42,825 bases of DNA from NCBI RefSeq assembly GCF_014648095.1, contig NZ_BMQL01000038.1, positions 1 through 42,825 on the forward strand, written 5' to 3'. Shown one piece after another: positions 8,082-16,718 of this stretch; the first letter of the stretch is position 1, and each line of letters begins with the position of its first letter. A model generated the notes under the pieces. That model ran no database searches and had not been told where the DNA came from. It was given only the letters and a program-made list of their open reading frames with translations. Source of the DNA: Deinococcus ruber. Its GTDB lineage: Bacteria > Deinococcota > Deinococci > Deinococcales > Deinococcaceae. Position numbers and translations under genes: made by a program.

Positions 8082-9965
8082 ATGTCGCTCCGCCGACGCA
8101 CGCATATCCCTGCTCTCGCTCTCGGATTGTTCACGCTGCTGGCTGCCTGCGCTCAGAACAGTTCCAAGCCCGCAACAGACGCCGACGCCAATCCGTATGC
8201 CAACGGTGTCACGTACCCCTGGGCAGACACGCCGCAGATCAGTTCGCTGGGCATCGTATCGGGCGACAACGACCTGTCGGCCCTGAACTGGACATCGGCC
8301 AGCAGCGGCTGGGGGCCTATCGAGCGCAACCGCAGCAACGGCGAGCAGGCGGCGAACGACGGGCACACCCTCACGCTCAACGGGAAGACATACGCCACCG
8401 GGCTGGGGCTGCATGCCAATTCGACCGTGCTCTATACGCTGGGCGGGCAATGTACCACCCTGACGGCTGACGTGGGCATCGACGATGAGTTGAAGAGTCA
8501 CGGCAGCGTCGTCTTTCAGGTGTATACCGACGGAACCAAGGTCTTCGACTCGGGCACGATGTACGCCACGAGTCCGACCCAGAGCCTGCGGGTGAATCTG
8601 ACGGGCACAAACGAATTGAAACTGGTCGTGACCGATGCCGGAGACAACAACTGGTACGACCATGCCGACTGGGCGGGAGCCAAGCTCAGCTGTACCGTGG
8701 GCACTCCCGCAGGCCCGCCACCCGCTGCCAGCATCGATGTGCCGGTCAGCGTTCCCGCCAGCATGAAGGCGTCGCCGTTCGATGTGCCGCGCACGCTGAA
8801 GGTGCCGCCGGGCTTCGCGGTTTCGGTCTATACCCGCATCAATCAGGCCCGCTTTCTGGCTCCGCTTCCCAATGGTGACCTGCTGGTGTCGCAGCCGAGT
8901 ACGGGGAAGGTGCTGCTGGTGCGTGCGAATGCCGCCGGAGAGGGCGTGGTCAGCGACTTCGCCACGGGCCTGACCAGTCCGCACGATCTGGTGCTCGACA
9001 CCCAGAACGGCGTGACCTGGCTGTATGTTTCGGAAAGCAACCGAATCAGCCGCTCGGTCTACAAGGCGGGGGACAGCAGCAGGCAGGCGGCTCAGACGGT
9101 GGTGGGTAGCCTGCCCGACGGCAGCACGCCCGAACTGAAAGGAGCCTACGCGCACGCCCTAAAAAACATCGCGCTCGACACCAACCACAGACTGTACGTT
9201 TCGGTGGCGTCCGCGACCAACAGCGACCCGGCAGATGTGACCGGCACCTTCAAACGCGCTGCCGTGTACGTCTACAATCCCGATGGCACCGGAGGGCGAC
9301 TGTTCGCCCAGGGACTGCGAAATGCGGAAGGACTGGCGGTGATTCCGGGAAGTAGTGCGCTGTGGGTGATCGTCAACAACCGCGACAACATCGCCTATCC
9401 CTTCCACAACGACTGGCAAAGCGACGGCAGCGGCGACGACTACGGCAAGGTGATGCAGTCGTATGTCGACAATCACCCGCCGGAGGAGTTTACCAGCGTG
9501 CGCGACGGTGGGAATTACGGCTGGCCCTACTGCAATCCCAACCCCGATGCCGGTGTGGACAACATGCCGTTTGACCGCGATGTACAGAACAACGCCGACG
9601 GCAGCAAGCTGAACTGCGGCAGTATCGACCGCATTAGCAAGGGCATCCAGGCGCATTCTGCGCCGCTCGGCCTGAGCTTTCTGCAAGGCTCGAAGGTGCC
9701 GAGCGTTTACCAGCGTGGCGCGGTCGCGGCGCTGCACGGCTGCTGGAACTGCTCGAAACTGGTGGGAAGCAAGGTGGTGTACTTTCCCTGGACTGCCTCC
9801 GGAACGCCGGGCACCGAACAGGATCTGGTGAGCGGCTGGGTAACCGACGCCGTGAATAAAGTGCGCTGGGGCCGTCCGGTAGACGTCGTTCCAGACGCGG
9901 CAGGCAATCTCCTGATCTCGGACGACACTGCCAACGCCGTATACAAACTCAGCCCAAAACCCTGA
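8082..9965 (+). CDS. Lipoprotein with NPCBM domain fused to sugar-dehydrogenase-like beta-propeller
   Basis: A 627-aa exported protein with an AGGAGG site six bases before the ATG. Residues 1-22 are a lipoprotein signal peptide with lipobox LAAC (Cys23). Residues about 45-205 match NPCBM, a galactose-binding-like carbohydrate module: GWGPIERNRSNGE, then TYATGLGLHANS and ADVGIDDELKSHGSVVFQV, ending WYDHADWAGAKLSC. A proline-rich linker follows. Residues about 230-627 are a six-bladed propeller of the soluble glucose/sorbosone dehydrogenase type, with FLAPLPNGDLLVSQPS, SPHDLVLD, RNAEGLAV and RDGGNYGWPYC motifs. Such enzymes oxidise aldoses, often with PQQ. Activity and cofactor cannot be proven here. 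It would sit outside the cytoplasm, tethered by lipid, acting on a polysaccharide or sugar bound by the NPCBM module. Confidence 0.88.
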   Translation: MSLRRRTHIPALALGLFTLLAACAQNSSKPATDADANPYANGVTYPWADTPQISSLGIVSGDNDLSALNWTSASSGWGPIERNRSNGEQAANDGHTLTLNGKTYATGLGLHANSTVLYTLGGQCTTLTADVGIDDELKSHGSVVFQVYTDGTKVFDSGTMYATSPTQSLRVNLTGTNELKLVVTDAGDNNWYDHADWAGAKLSCTVGTPAGPPPAASIDVPVSVPASMKASPFDVPRTLKVPPGFAVSVYTRINQARFLAPLPNGDLLVSQPSTGKVLLVRANAAGEGVVSDFATGLTSPHDLVLDTQNGVTWLYVSESNRISRSVYKAGDSSRQAAQTVVGSLPDGSTPELKGAYAHALKNIALDTNHRLYVSVASATNSDPADVTGTFKRAAVYVYNPDGTGGRLFAQGLRNAEGLAVIPGSSALWVIVNNRDNIAYPFHNDWQSDGSGDDYGKVMQSYVDNHPPEEFTSVRDGGNYGWPYCNPNPDAGVDNMPFDRDVQNNADGSKLNCGSIDRISKGIQAHSAPLGLSFLQGSKVPSVYQRGAVAALHGCWNCSKLVGSKVVYFPWTASGTPGTEQDLVSGWVTDAVNKVRWGRPVDVVPDAAGNLLISDDTANAVYKLSPKP

Positions 9966-9991
9966 CGCTTCCCCCGAAGAGAGGGAAAGCG
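9966..9991. terminator. Hairpin between convergent genes
   Basis: CGCTTCCC (9966-9973) pairs with GGGAAAGCG (9983-9991) with one bulged base. It lies directly behind the stop of the propeller lipoprotein and 74 bases from the end of the convergent isomerase gene, so it may serve as a terminator. No T-run is evident. Confidence 0.35.
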
Positions 9992-10065
9992 AGCAGTAAT
10001 GGTAACTTTTGGGCAAGTACCCTTGCTTTCAGTGGGTACTGGGAAGCAGCCCCGACGTTATCTCT

Positions 10066-10875
10066 CTACAGAACGTTATTAACGCCGTCTTCCCTGCCAT
10101 CATCTTTGGTAGACACCGCCTGCTCGGTCAGCAGGTAGGCGGCTCGAAGTGCCTGAAGCGTCTCCCCTGTCGGCACGAACTCGTGAGCCAGGTAGCCGTC
10201 ATATCCGGTGGCGGCGATGGCCCGCAGAACCGGCGGGTACTGAATCTCCTGGGTGTCGTCGAGTTCATGGCGGCCTGGGCACCCAGCGGTGTGGTAGTGG
10301 CCGATGGACGCGTGGTGTGCGCGAATGCTGTGGATCAGGTTCCCGTCCATGACCTGAGCGTGGTAAATGTCGTAGAGCAGTTTGACGGCTGGCGAATTCA
10401 CCGCTTTGGTCACGTCAAGACCCCACTGAAGATGATCACACTGGTAATCCGGATGATCGACGCGGCTGTTCAGCAGTTCCAGCACCAGGGTGATGCCCGC
10501 ATGTTCAGCGATGGGTGAGATGCGGCGCAGCACTTCAGCGGTGATCGACGCTCCCTCGCCGTCCGGCTGTCCCGCCCGGTTCCCACTGAAGCAGATGAGG
10601 TTGGGAATACCCTGATCGGCGGCCATCCTGACGTTGGTTTCCAGTTCGCGCACGATCCGCTCGTGGTGGGCGCGGCGGTTGAGGCCTTCTTCGATGGAGG
10701 CATGACCGTTCATGGCTGAGATCTGGAGGCCGAAGTGGCGTGCCCGGCTCCACAGTTCCTGGGGAATGAGTTCCACAGCGGCGTACCCGATCCTTGCAGC
10801 ACCCGAAAGCAGGCCATCGGTGTCCAGGCCACGCCCTGCAAAACTCCACCAGGTAAACGATTGCCGTACATTCAT
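10066..10875 (-). CDS. Hydroxypyruvate isomerase family TIM-barrel protein
   Basis: A 269-aa protein from ATG 10875 with a GGGAG site upstream. It is an AP-endonuclease-2/xylose-isomerase-like TIM barrel of the hydroxypyruvate isomerase family. The opening MNVRQSFTWWSF, the strand AAVELIPQELW and the strand ISAMNGH are typical. Likely metal and catalytic residues are Glu133 (VLELLNSR), Asp169 with the following His (LLYDIYH), the His-Thr-Ala-Gly-Cys-Pro-Gly-Arg-His-Glu-Leu segment (195-205), and Glu232 (HEFVPTG). The known family reaction is interconversion of hydroxypyruvate and tartronate semialdehyde, but related members isomerise other ketoses. It is convergent with the sugar-dehydrogenase lipoprotein, and both may act in sugar metabolism. 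Confidence 0.85.
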   Translation of the reverse strand: MNVRQSFTWWSFAGRGLDTDGLLSGAARIGYAAVELIPQELWSRARHFGLQISAMNGHASIEEGLNRRAHHERIVRELETNVRMAADQGIPNLICFSGNRAGQPDGEGASITAEVLRRISPIAEHAGITLVLELLNSRVDHPDYQCDHLQWGLDVTKAVNSPAVKLLYDIYHAQVMDGNLIHSIRAHHASIGHYHTAGCPGRHELDDTQEIQYPPVLRAIAATGYDGYLAHEFVPTGETLQALRAAYLLTEQAVSTKDDGREDGVNNVL

Positions 10876-11290
10876 TTCCGCTCCCGGCAGCTATGGTGGG
10901 CCGCTCTCCACTCCATTGAAAGAAAAGACTTCTACTGATGCGCCCAACTCGCCCCTGAGTGTGCAGGGACATTCAGGGCTGACGGCCCCGCCTGGCTCTG
11001 ATTGTATGCAGCCGAAGCGGCTCCAGCCTGGCGTTCAGACGCGTGAGGCGTCAAGGATCTGAAAGGGAACGCCTCGACCGCCACGACGAGGCGAGGCGAG
11101 GCCAAGCGTCAGCAGGACGCCACCGAGTTCAGGCGGGTATCCGTCTGACCTACGAATGAACCGGACCAGCGTGTTCTTCAGGTCTCCAAGCCTCTGGGCA
11201 TGCGTGACTCAGCCCTCCCCCGCTGAGCGCATTCTGGGTTCGGGGCTTTCCCAGGCAGGGACTGGCGGACACCACGAGCCACCTTGATCT
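10876..11290. other. Intergenic region, about 415 bases
   Basis: It lies between the end of the GGDEF/EAL gene and the start of the isomerase gene, both on the minus strand. It contains a purine-rich run of GAGGC units near 11090, and no convincing reading frame. No strong hairpin was noticed. Confidence 0.4.
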
Positions 11291-13702
11291 CTAAATTTTG
11301 GTGGCATCTTCCACAGCGTGGCGCAAACGGTTCGGCTGAGCCTCCAGAGCCGTTGAAGCCCATGTTTTCAGGTCTGGCAGTTCGAGCGGGGGTGACACCA
11401 GAAAGCCCTGTAAGCGGTGAACACCCAACGAGCTTAACTGGGTGCGCTGCGCTGGGGTTTCGACTCCCTTGGCAATCACTTCGAGGTCGAGGGCGCGTGC
11501 CAGCTGTGCTACGGCACCCAACAGGGCCATGCCGCTGGGGCCCCGGTCCAGCCCCTGCACCAGAGAACGGTCAAGTTTGACCGCGTGAATCGGTAACGTC
11601 TGGAGTCCAGCAAAATGGGCATGCCCACCACCGAAGTCGTCGAGGGTCAGGCGCACGCCCGTGGAGTGCAGCGCATTGAGAGCAGTGCGTGCGCGTTCAG
11701 GAGCACGCGCGACTAGTTCCTCACGAATCTCCAGGGACAGACGAGACGGTGAGACGCCAAATTCAGCGGTCGTTCGTTGAAGGAGGGCGGGCAATTCCGG
11801 GTCGGCAAGCTGACGGGCCGACAGATTGATGGCCGCACCCAGACTCGGTAGCTGGGCCAGGGCCTGACACACGGCAGCCAGTGTCCAGGCACCCAGCGGG
11901 AGGCTCAGGCCGCTGCGCTCGGCCAGCGGCATGAACTGATCGGGCGTGACATTCCCGTACGTTCGACTGCGCCAACGCAGCAGCGCTTCGACACTGTGCC
12001 AGCGACCCCTGGGATCTTCGAGCGGCTGATAGACCAGATGAAATTCGCCCCCCGCCAGGGCACCATGAAGGGCCGATTCCAGCGTCGCCGGTGCCAGGGT
12101 GCCGCCACTCGTCCCAATCTCCAGCGTACTACCGAGCGCTTTTGCTCGGTACATGGCCTCATCGGCCTGTGCGAGCAGGGTGTCCAGATCCGAAGCGTCG
12201 TCGGGATACAGGGCGAAGCCCAGACTCGGACGCATGTGAAGTTCGACATCGTTCAACAGAAACGGCTCATCGAACGTTTCGATGATCTGCCGGGCCAGGG
12301 GAACGACCTCCTGCCGACTGGCCTGCAACAAAAACACAAATTCGTCGCCACCTGTCCGGGCCACCGTATCGTGTACGCCCACAGCGGGCGGCAACCGGGC
12401 AGCGATCTCTTTCAGCAGCAGGTCGCCAATATGGTGTCCGTAGGTATCGTTGACGGCCTTGAACTTATTGAGATCCATCACGCCGACTGCGACAGACGTG
12501 TGGCGCACAGCCGCCTCGTGCAGAGCCGTGCGTGCTCGTTCAGACAGCAGCAGGCGGTTGGGCAGTCCTGTCAGGGCGTCATACAGCGCCAGCCGTTCGA
12601 ATTCCAGCAGACGACCGGCCTGCTCGCGTTCGAGTTGCTCTTTGGCGGCACGTTCTGCGGCGTAGCGGGCCTGCTCGTTTTCCAGGCGCTGACGGTCACG
12701 CTCAAGTTCGCTCCGCGCTGCGAGTTCACGGGTCCGCTGCTCCGCTTCAGCACGCAGCACCTCGGTTTCCGCCGTATGGGCCTGACGTAATGAGATCAGT
12801 GCCTGGCTCAGCTCACCGTCTTGCTCCTGTACTCGGGCCTGAAGCGCCAGGATGCGTGCCTGCACCCTCATCCGGCGACTGGCTTTGGCGTCCGGCAATG
12901 CAGCGTCGAGCAGAAGACGCGCTTCTTCCTGACGCTGCAAATCCAGCAGAACCTCGCTGGCATCACAGCGGACATGCAGCACCAGATCGATATCTGCTTC
13001 CGGCATCGCCAGGGCCGTGTCGAAGTGCGTGAGTGCCAGTTCCAACTTTCCCTGGTCCCGCTGTAACTGGCCCAGACAATGCCAGGCGTTGGCTGCCAGT
13101 CCACCGTGGTGCCCACCCAGGGCCAGGGCGCTCTTCAGAAGGGTCAGCGCTTCGTCAAAGTGGCCCTGCCGCCGCAGAAGATCGGCGTGATTGATCATGA
13201 CGGTCATCTCGCCCAGGGGCTGATCTGCAAGCTGCGCGAAGCTCAACGCTCGCGTGTACTGCGTATGGGCCTCTCCAGGAAGTTCGAGGGCGTCATAGGA
13301 TTTCGCGAGATTGGCTGCCACCATCGCGGCGCGGGCTGGCCCTGCCTGTTCGGCCACCCGGTCAGCCCGCAGCAGGTACTCCAGCGCCAGATTGAAACTG
13401 CCCAGATCCAGGTAAACGGCCCCGAGGTTACACAGCACCGCCGCGCTGCCTCCCTGATCGTCCAGAATCTGACGAATCGAGAGTGCTTCTTCCAGATGGG
13501 TTAAAGCACTCTGACTGTCGCCTCGGCTGTGCTCGATCCCCGCCAGAGCATTGAGGGCATCTGCCAGCACCGGGAAAGCGCTGTGCATGCGGGCCGTCAT
13601 CACCACCTGCTCAAAGAGCAGCGCCGCACGCACATCATCACTTCCCCGCAGCTGACGGCCCTGACGGAGCAGAACGTCGAGGTGCTGGACTGCATCGTTC
13701 AC
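11291..13702 (-). CDS. TPR-GGDEF-EAL cyclic-di-GMP signalling protein
   Basis: An 803-aa soluble protein from GTG 13702 with a GGGAG site six bases upstream. Residues about 1-310 are tetratricopeptide repeats (for example VLCNLGAVYLDLGSFNLALE). Residues about 311-370 form a long charged coiled coil. Residues about 370-525 are a GGDEF domain with intact GGDEF at 451-455; the usual inhibitory RxxD site five residues before it reads GVHD, so product inhibition is probably absent. Residues about 540-785 are an EAL domain with Glu572-Ala-Leu, Asn626, Glu658, Asp688-Asp689 and Lys709, but the conserved AEGVET is AKGVET (Lys745). The cyclase half should make c-di-GMP; the phosphodiesterase half may be impaired or only bind the nucleotide. 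There is no transmembrane segment, so sensing is probably by protein contact through the TPRs. Confidence 0.93.
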   Translation of the reverse strand: MNDAVQHLDVLLRQGRQLRGSDDVRAALLFEQVVMTARMHSAFPVLADALNALAGIEHSRGDSQSALTHLEEALSIRQILDDQGGSAAVLCNLGAVYLDLGSFNLALEYLLRADRVAEQAGPARAAMVAANLAKSYDALELPGEAHTQYTRALSFAQLADQPLGEMTVMINHADLLRRQGHFDEALTLLKSALALGGHHGGLAANAWHCLGQLQRDQGKLELALTHFDTALAMPEADIDLVLHVRCDASEVLLDLQRQEEARLLLDAALPDAKASRRMRVQARILALQARVQEQDGELSQALISLRQAHTAETEVLRAEAEQRTRELAARSELERDRQRLENEQARYAAERAAKEQLEREQAGRLLEFERLALYDALTGLPNRLLLSERARTALHEAAVRHTSVAVGVMDLNKFKAVNDTYGHHIGDLLLKEIAARLPPAVGVHDTVARTGGDEFVFLLQASRQEVVPLARQIIETFDEPFLLNDVELHMRPSLGFALYPDDASDLDTLLAQADEAMYRAKALGSTLEIGTSGGTLAPATLESALHGALAGGEFHLVYQPLEDPRGRWHSVEALLRWRSRTYGNVTPDQFMPLAERSGLSLPLGAWTLAAVCQALAQLPSLGAAINLSARQLADPELPALLQRTTAEFGVSPSRLSLEIREELVARAPERARTALNALHSTGVRLTLDDFGGGHAHFAGLQTLPIHAVKLDRSLVQGLDRGPSGMALLGAVAQLARALDLEVIAKGVETPAQRTQLSSLGVHRLQGFLVSPPLELPDLKTWASTALEAQPNRLRHAVEDATKI

Positions 13703-13750
13703 ACTGCGCTCCCTACGCCTCGTGACCTAATCAGCGCGGCAAAAAACAAG

Positions 13751-14854
13751 TTACTGGAGCAACTGAGCGGCATCGAGCAGCGTGCCTGAACTCAGGCGGG
13801 CGGCCAGCACGGCGGGGTCTTTGCCTTCTGCCAATGCCAGGGCAAGTGCGCCGGTCACCAATGGTGCCGCAAACGAGGAGCCGCTGGCGATCACCGTTCG
13901 TCCCTGGGGATACGCACTCTGAATCGCCACGCCAGGGGCCAGCACTTCACCGCCCCGCGTACTCCAGCTGGGAAACGAGCCGTCTGTATTGACCGCACTG
14001 ACAGAAACGCCAAATCGCCCGAGGGGATTTTTTCCGGCCAGGGAGTTGGCAGGAGCCTCGCAGCGGTCACTGCCGTCATTGCCGCAGGCAGCGACCACCA
14101 GGACACGCCGAGAGACGGCGTACTGGAGGGCGGCCCGCACGCCTTCATTGGAGACCGAAGCGGCAATGCTCAGGTGAATGATCTGCGCGCCATGATCCAC
14201 CGCGAAGCGAATGGCACTGGCCACGTTGCGTGCCTCTCCAGAACCGTCGGGACTTAACACGCGCAGGGGCAGAATGCTCGCCGCAGGTGCCACCTGGCGA
14301 ACCACGCCCGCCACTGCCGTCCCATGCCCGTAGGCGGCGTCGAGGTCGCTCCCCTGTTCTGACGGGTCAGCAGCGTTGTCCACGAAGTCGCGGCCCGGTA
14401 ACAGCGCGGCTCTGAGCATCGGGTGTTCGAGGTCGATGCCGGAGTCGATCACAGCCACGATCACGTTTCGGCCCATGTGGGGCGCTCTGGCCTGAGCCAC
14501 ATCGATCTTCACGGCGCGGAGCAGCGCCGAATTGGCAGGCAGTGGCTGGAAGACCCCTTCGGCCCACCATTTGGCTCCTCCTTCCGCCCACCACTTCGCG
14601 CCTCCTTCTGCCCACCACTTGGCGCCTCCTTCCGCCCACCATTTGGCACCCTCGGCCCACCACTTCGCGCCCTCCGCCATAAAGCTGGCGTGATCAACGA
14701 GCAGGGTTCTGTTGATCGGAGAGGTCAGCGAGAGGCTGGAAACGCTCAGGGAAGGAGACGGCAACGAAGCTGCTGGAGGGGTCGGTCCTGTGCTGCATGC
14801 ACCCAGAAGCAGGCAACTCAGCGCCAGGAGGGCATATCTGGTGTGGCGGATCAT
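13751..14854 (-). CDS. Subtilisin-like (S8) serine protease lipoprotein with Trp-Trp tandem repeats
   Basis: A 367-aa protein from ATG 14854. Residues 1-19 are a lipoprotein signal with lipobox LGAC (Cys20). A Ser/Pro-rich linker runs to about 58. Residues 60-100 are five tandem copies of a 7-8 residue unit (AEGGAKWW) plus a final AEG. The peptidase S8 domain follows (about 115-367) with the full catalytic set: Asp137 (DSGIDLEHP), His177 (GHGTAVAGV), oxyanion Asn259 (ACGND) and Ser327 (SGSSFAAP). There is no conventional I9 pro-domain; the repeats occupy that position. It should act outside the membrane. The start codon follows the stop of the upstream 215-aa gene by one base, so the two are translationally linked. 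Confidence 0.92.
   Translation of the reverse strand: MIRHTRYALLALSCLLLGACSTGPTPPAASLPSPSLSVSSLSLTSPINRTLLVDHASFMAEGAKWWAEGAKWWAEGGAKWWAEGGAKWWAEGGAKWWAEGVFQPLPANSALLRAVKIDVAQARAPHMGRNVIVAVIDSGIDLEHPMLRAALLPGRDFVDNAADPSEQGSDLDAAYGHGTAVAGVVRQVAPAASILPLRVLSPDGSGEARNVASAIRFAVDHGAQIIHLSIAASVSNEGVRAALQYAVSRRVLVVAACGNDGSDRCEAPANSLAGKNPLGRFGVSVSAVNTDGSFPSWSTRGGEVLAPGVAIQSAYPQGRTVIASGSSFAAPLVTGALALALAEGKDPAVLAARLSSGTLLDAAQLLQ
14555..14677 (-). repeat. Tandem 21/24-bp repeats coding for (A)EG(G)AKWW
   Basis: Five in-frame units inside the S8 protease gene: two of 21 bp followed by three of 24 bp, then a partial unit. Codons for the same residue vary between copies, so the array is not brand new and the peptide is under selection. 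Unit-length changes by slippage would stay in frame. Confidence 0.9.
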
Positions 14855-14855
14855 C

Positions 14856-15503
14856 TTAATCCGCCGCCCCTGCCGAAACGCTTGTGGCAATGACCTGACC
14901 CACAAAATCCCGCACAGCAGTCGTCAGCTGATGAACATCACTGACAGCTATCACGGTCGTGTGGGGAACGCCACTCAGACCTCCCAGCATCACCTGGATC
15001 CGGAGGCTCGAACCGACGCGCAGCACGCGAAAGGCGGCAGGAACGTCTTGCAGCGGCGTCCATCCCACCTGAAACTGAGGGCAGGTGGTCATCAGTTTTT
15101 CGAGCAACCACTGATCGAAAACGCTCAACTGAACGTCAGACCCGACAGGGGCAACCAGCTGTGCCGTCCACTGACACAGCCGTGCATCGCGGTACTGTTG
15201 ATAGGCACGCTCCATCAGCTGATGAACCTGTGTCATCAGGTCGTGAACTGCACTTTCATGACAGGTGTTCTGGGCCTGGAGACGCGGCCCCTGGGGGGCA
15301 TGACCTTCAAACGCGACAGCCGCGCTGGCCTGTCCGTCTCTGAAGCAGATCATCAGACAGAGATCAAGACCGAAGGCTTGAATACTTCGAGCGATGGAAT
15401 TCACGGGTTCTCCCCGACGCCGCATGACGCCGCTGCCTGCGTGAGGCGGGAATGGAATATCGCCGCGAAGAATCGCAGCGTGACAGATAGCCGGTCGCAC
15501 CAT
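14856..15503 (-). CDS. Unknown protein co-transcribed with the S8 protease
   Basis: A 215-aa protein if it begins at ATG 15503, which has GTGGAG a few bases upstream; the frame is open to a TTG at 15572 (238 aa). There is no signal peptide and no transmembrane segment. Visible features are a hydrophobic strand FGLDLCLMICFRDG, a helix HDLMTQVHQLMERAYQQYR, and alternating strands toward the end (LRIQVMLGGL, TTVIAVSDVHQL). It looks like a cytoplasmic alpha/beta protein of about two similar halves, but I recognise no family. One base separates its stop from the protease start, so a role in making, regulating or localising that protease is a reasonable inference. Confidence 0.65.
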   Translation of the reverse strand: MVRPAICHAAILRGDIPFPPHAGSGVMRRRGEPVNSIARSIQAFGLDLCLMICFRDGQASAAVAFEGHAPQGPRLQAQNTCHESAVHDLMTQVHQLMERAYQQYRDARLCQWTAQLVAPVGSDVQLSVFDQWLLEKLMTTCPQFQVGWTPLQDVPAAFRVLRVGSSLRIQVMLGGLSGVPHTTVIAVSDVHQLTTAVRDFVGQVIATSVSAGAAD

Positions 15504-16030
15504 TGGCTCCACGCGTCCCAGGTGCCCGTATACAGGACCGCGCTTCAATGCCTCTACCAGACAGGGTTCCAAAGAGCCGTGCTGATAAAACTTACCTTAC
15601 ACACCACCTTGGCTCTTCACAAGCACCCTCCCAAAGGATGAAGATGCGGAAGAACGGCTTAGCCATGATCTTGGTGTTCAACACGGCAGATGAAGGGATC
15701 AAATGCCCGGTTCGTAGCGTGCCGCACGCCACAACCCACGCTGTCCAGCAACTACGACTGAACTTGCCATCGTCATCTGAGTGATTGATCAATGAGGCTC
15801 ATTTCAGGATCGGCCTGGAGGTCCTCGCCTGCCCACGCCAGAAATGCTGCGATGCAGGCTCTGGAGCTGTCGTGCTGACGGGATATCTCAGCGCCAACCT
15901 GCGTCAGTGCGCGCCGAGTGTGCATTCCAGGCGTCTCTGTCTCGTGCTTCCCAGCTGGACGACCTTTCGTGCTCACATCATTGACGCGGCTCGTCTTCTT
16001 GAAGAGTAGAGATGAAGCTCCGAGCGTTCG
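15504..16030. other. Intergenic region with only doubtful ORFs
   Basis: About 520 bases upstream of the protease operon. A minus-strand frame (15773-15925 from an ATG) encodes a plausible helix-rich end (CIAAFLAWAGEDLQADPEM) but has no ribosome binding site. A plus-strand frame overlaps it. No gene is accepted. The promoter of the protease operon must lie near 15580-15620 but no clear boxes were found. Confidence 0.35.
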
Positions 16031-16681
16031 TCAGCTTTTCTGGTAACAGCTCTGGTCATACGTATGGACGGCGGATGGGTCCATCAGGATTCGGTAGTTG
16101 TAAGTCGCGCAGTCTTTGAAGGTCGCGATGCTGAAGGCGCGGTCTGACCGTTTGAGCACCCCTCTAGACGGTCCGTTCGAGCCAATCCCAGCGCGGTGGA
16201 CCATCCATTCGATATCACTGGCAGTTTCGGCCAGATACTCCATCACCGCATCGTTGTCCTGATGTTGACCAAGATAGCTGCGGGCCACGGTGTTTCGAAT
16301 CAGCCAGAACAGGGGTGCGAGACGTCGATGGGGAGGTTTGCTCAGGCCGCCCGCCTGGTACAGAAATCGCTTGACCCCCTTGCGCCGCATGGCGGGAATC
16401 AGTTGCTTCACGAAGGCCGTATTCATCTTGGTTGTTTTCTGTACCTCGGCGTTTCCGAGCATGCAGATGACAAAGTCGACATCTTGCAGGAGCTCATCAA
16501 GGTCTGGGATGTCTGTAACGTCTCCCTGCCGGACATCCAGATTCGGATGCCTGGTGGCGAGTTTCGCAAGATTTCGGACCAGCGCCCTGACGGTGTGCCC
16601 CTCCCTGAGCGCGAGGGAGACAAAATGCTGTCCGGTTTGACCGCTGGCCCCAAAGACCAGAAACGTTTTCTGTTGATTCAT
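16031..16681 (-). CDS. NAD(P)H-binding SDR-like protein (NmrA/BVR-B type)
   Basis: A 216-aa protein from ATG 16681 with AGGAGAGG seven bases upstream. The N-terminal GxxGxxG turn (FGASGQTGQ, residues 10-18) and the basic residues after the second strand (RALVRNLAKL) fit NADP binding. Next come QGDVTD and DFVICMLGN, a helix with VKQLIPAMRRKGVKRFLYQA, and a shortened C-terminal part. It lacks the classical YxxxK catalytic pair, as atypical SDRs of the NmrA/biliverdin reductase B group do, so it may be a redox sensor or a small reductase. It is followed 37 bases away by the MDR oxidoreductase end on the same strand, so they may be expressed together. Confidence 0.85.
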   Translation of the reverse strand: MNQQKTFLVFGASGQTGQHFVSLALREGHTVRALVRNLAKLATRHPNLDVRQGDVTDIPDLDELLQDVDFVICMLGNAEVQKTTKMNTAFVKQLIPAMRRKGVKRFLYQAGGLSKPPHRRLAPLFWLIRNTVARSYLGQHQDNDAVMEYLAETASDIEWMVHRAGIGSNGPSRGVLKRSDRAFSIATFKDCATYNYRILMDPSAVHTYDQSCYQKS

Positions 16682-16718
16682 GCCTCTCCTGTGTCTGCCG
16701 AATGACGCGGCATGGTGC

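Noticed and set aside
8070..10016. Long antisense frames (361 and 285 codons) over the propeller lipoprotein
   Set aside because: Arg/His/Val-rich shadow composition; the sense gene has signal peptide, domain motifs and a strong ribosome site.
14555..14677. Regularly spaced repeats resembling a short CRISPR-like array
   Set aside because: The units are directly tandem without spacers and are in frame inside the S8 protease gene.
15773..15976. Minus-strand ORF of 67 codons
   Set aside because: GTG start without ribosome site and overlapped by an equally long plus-strand frame; not enough to call a gene.
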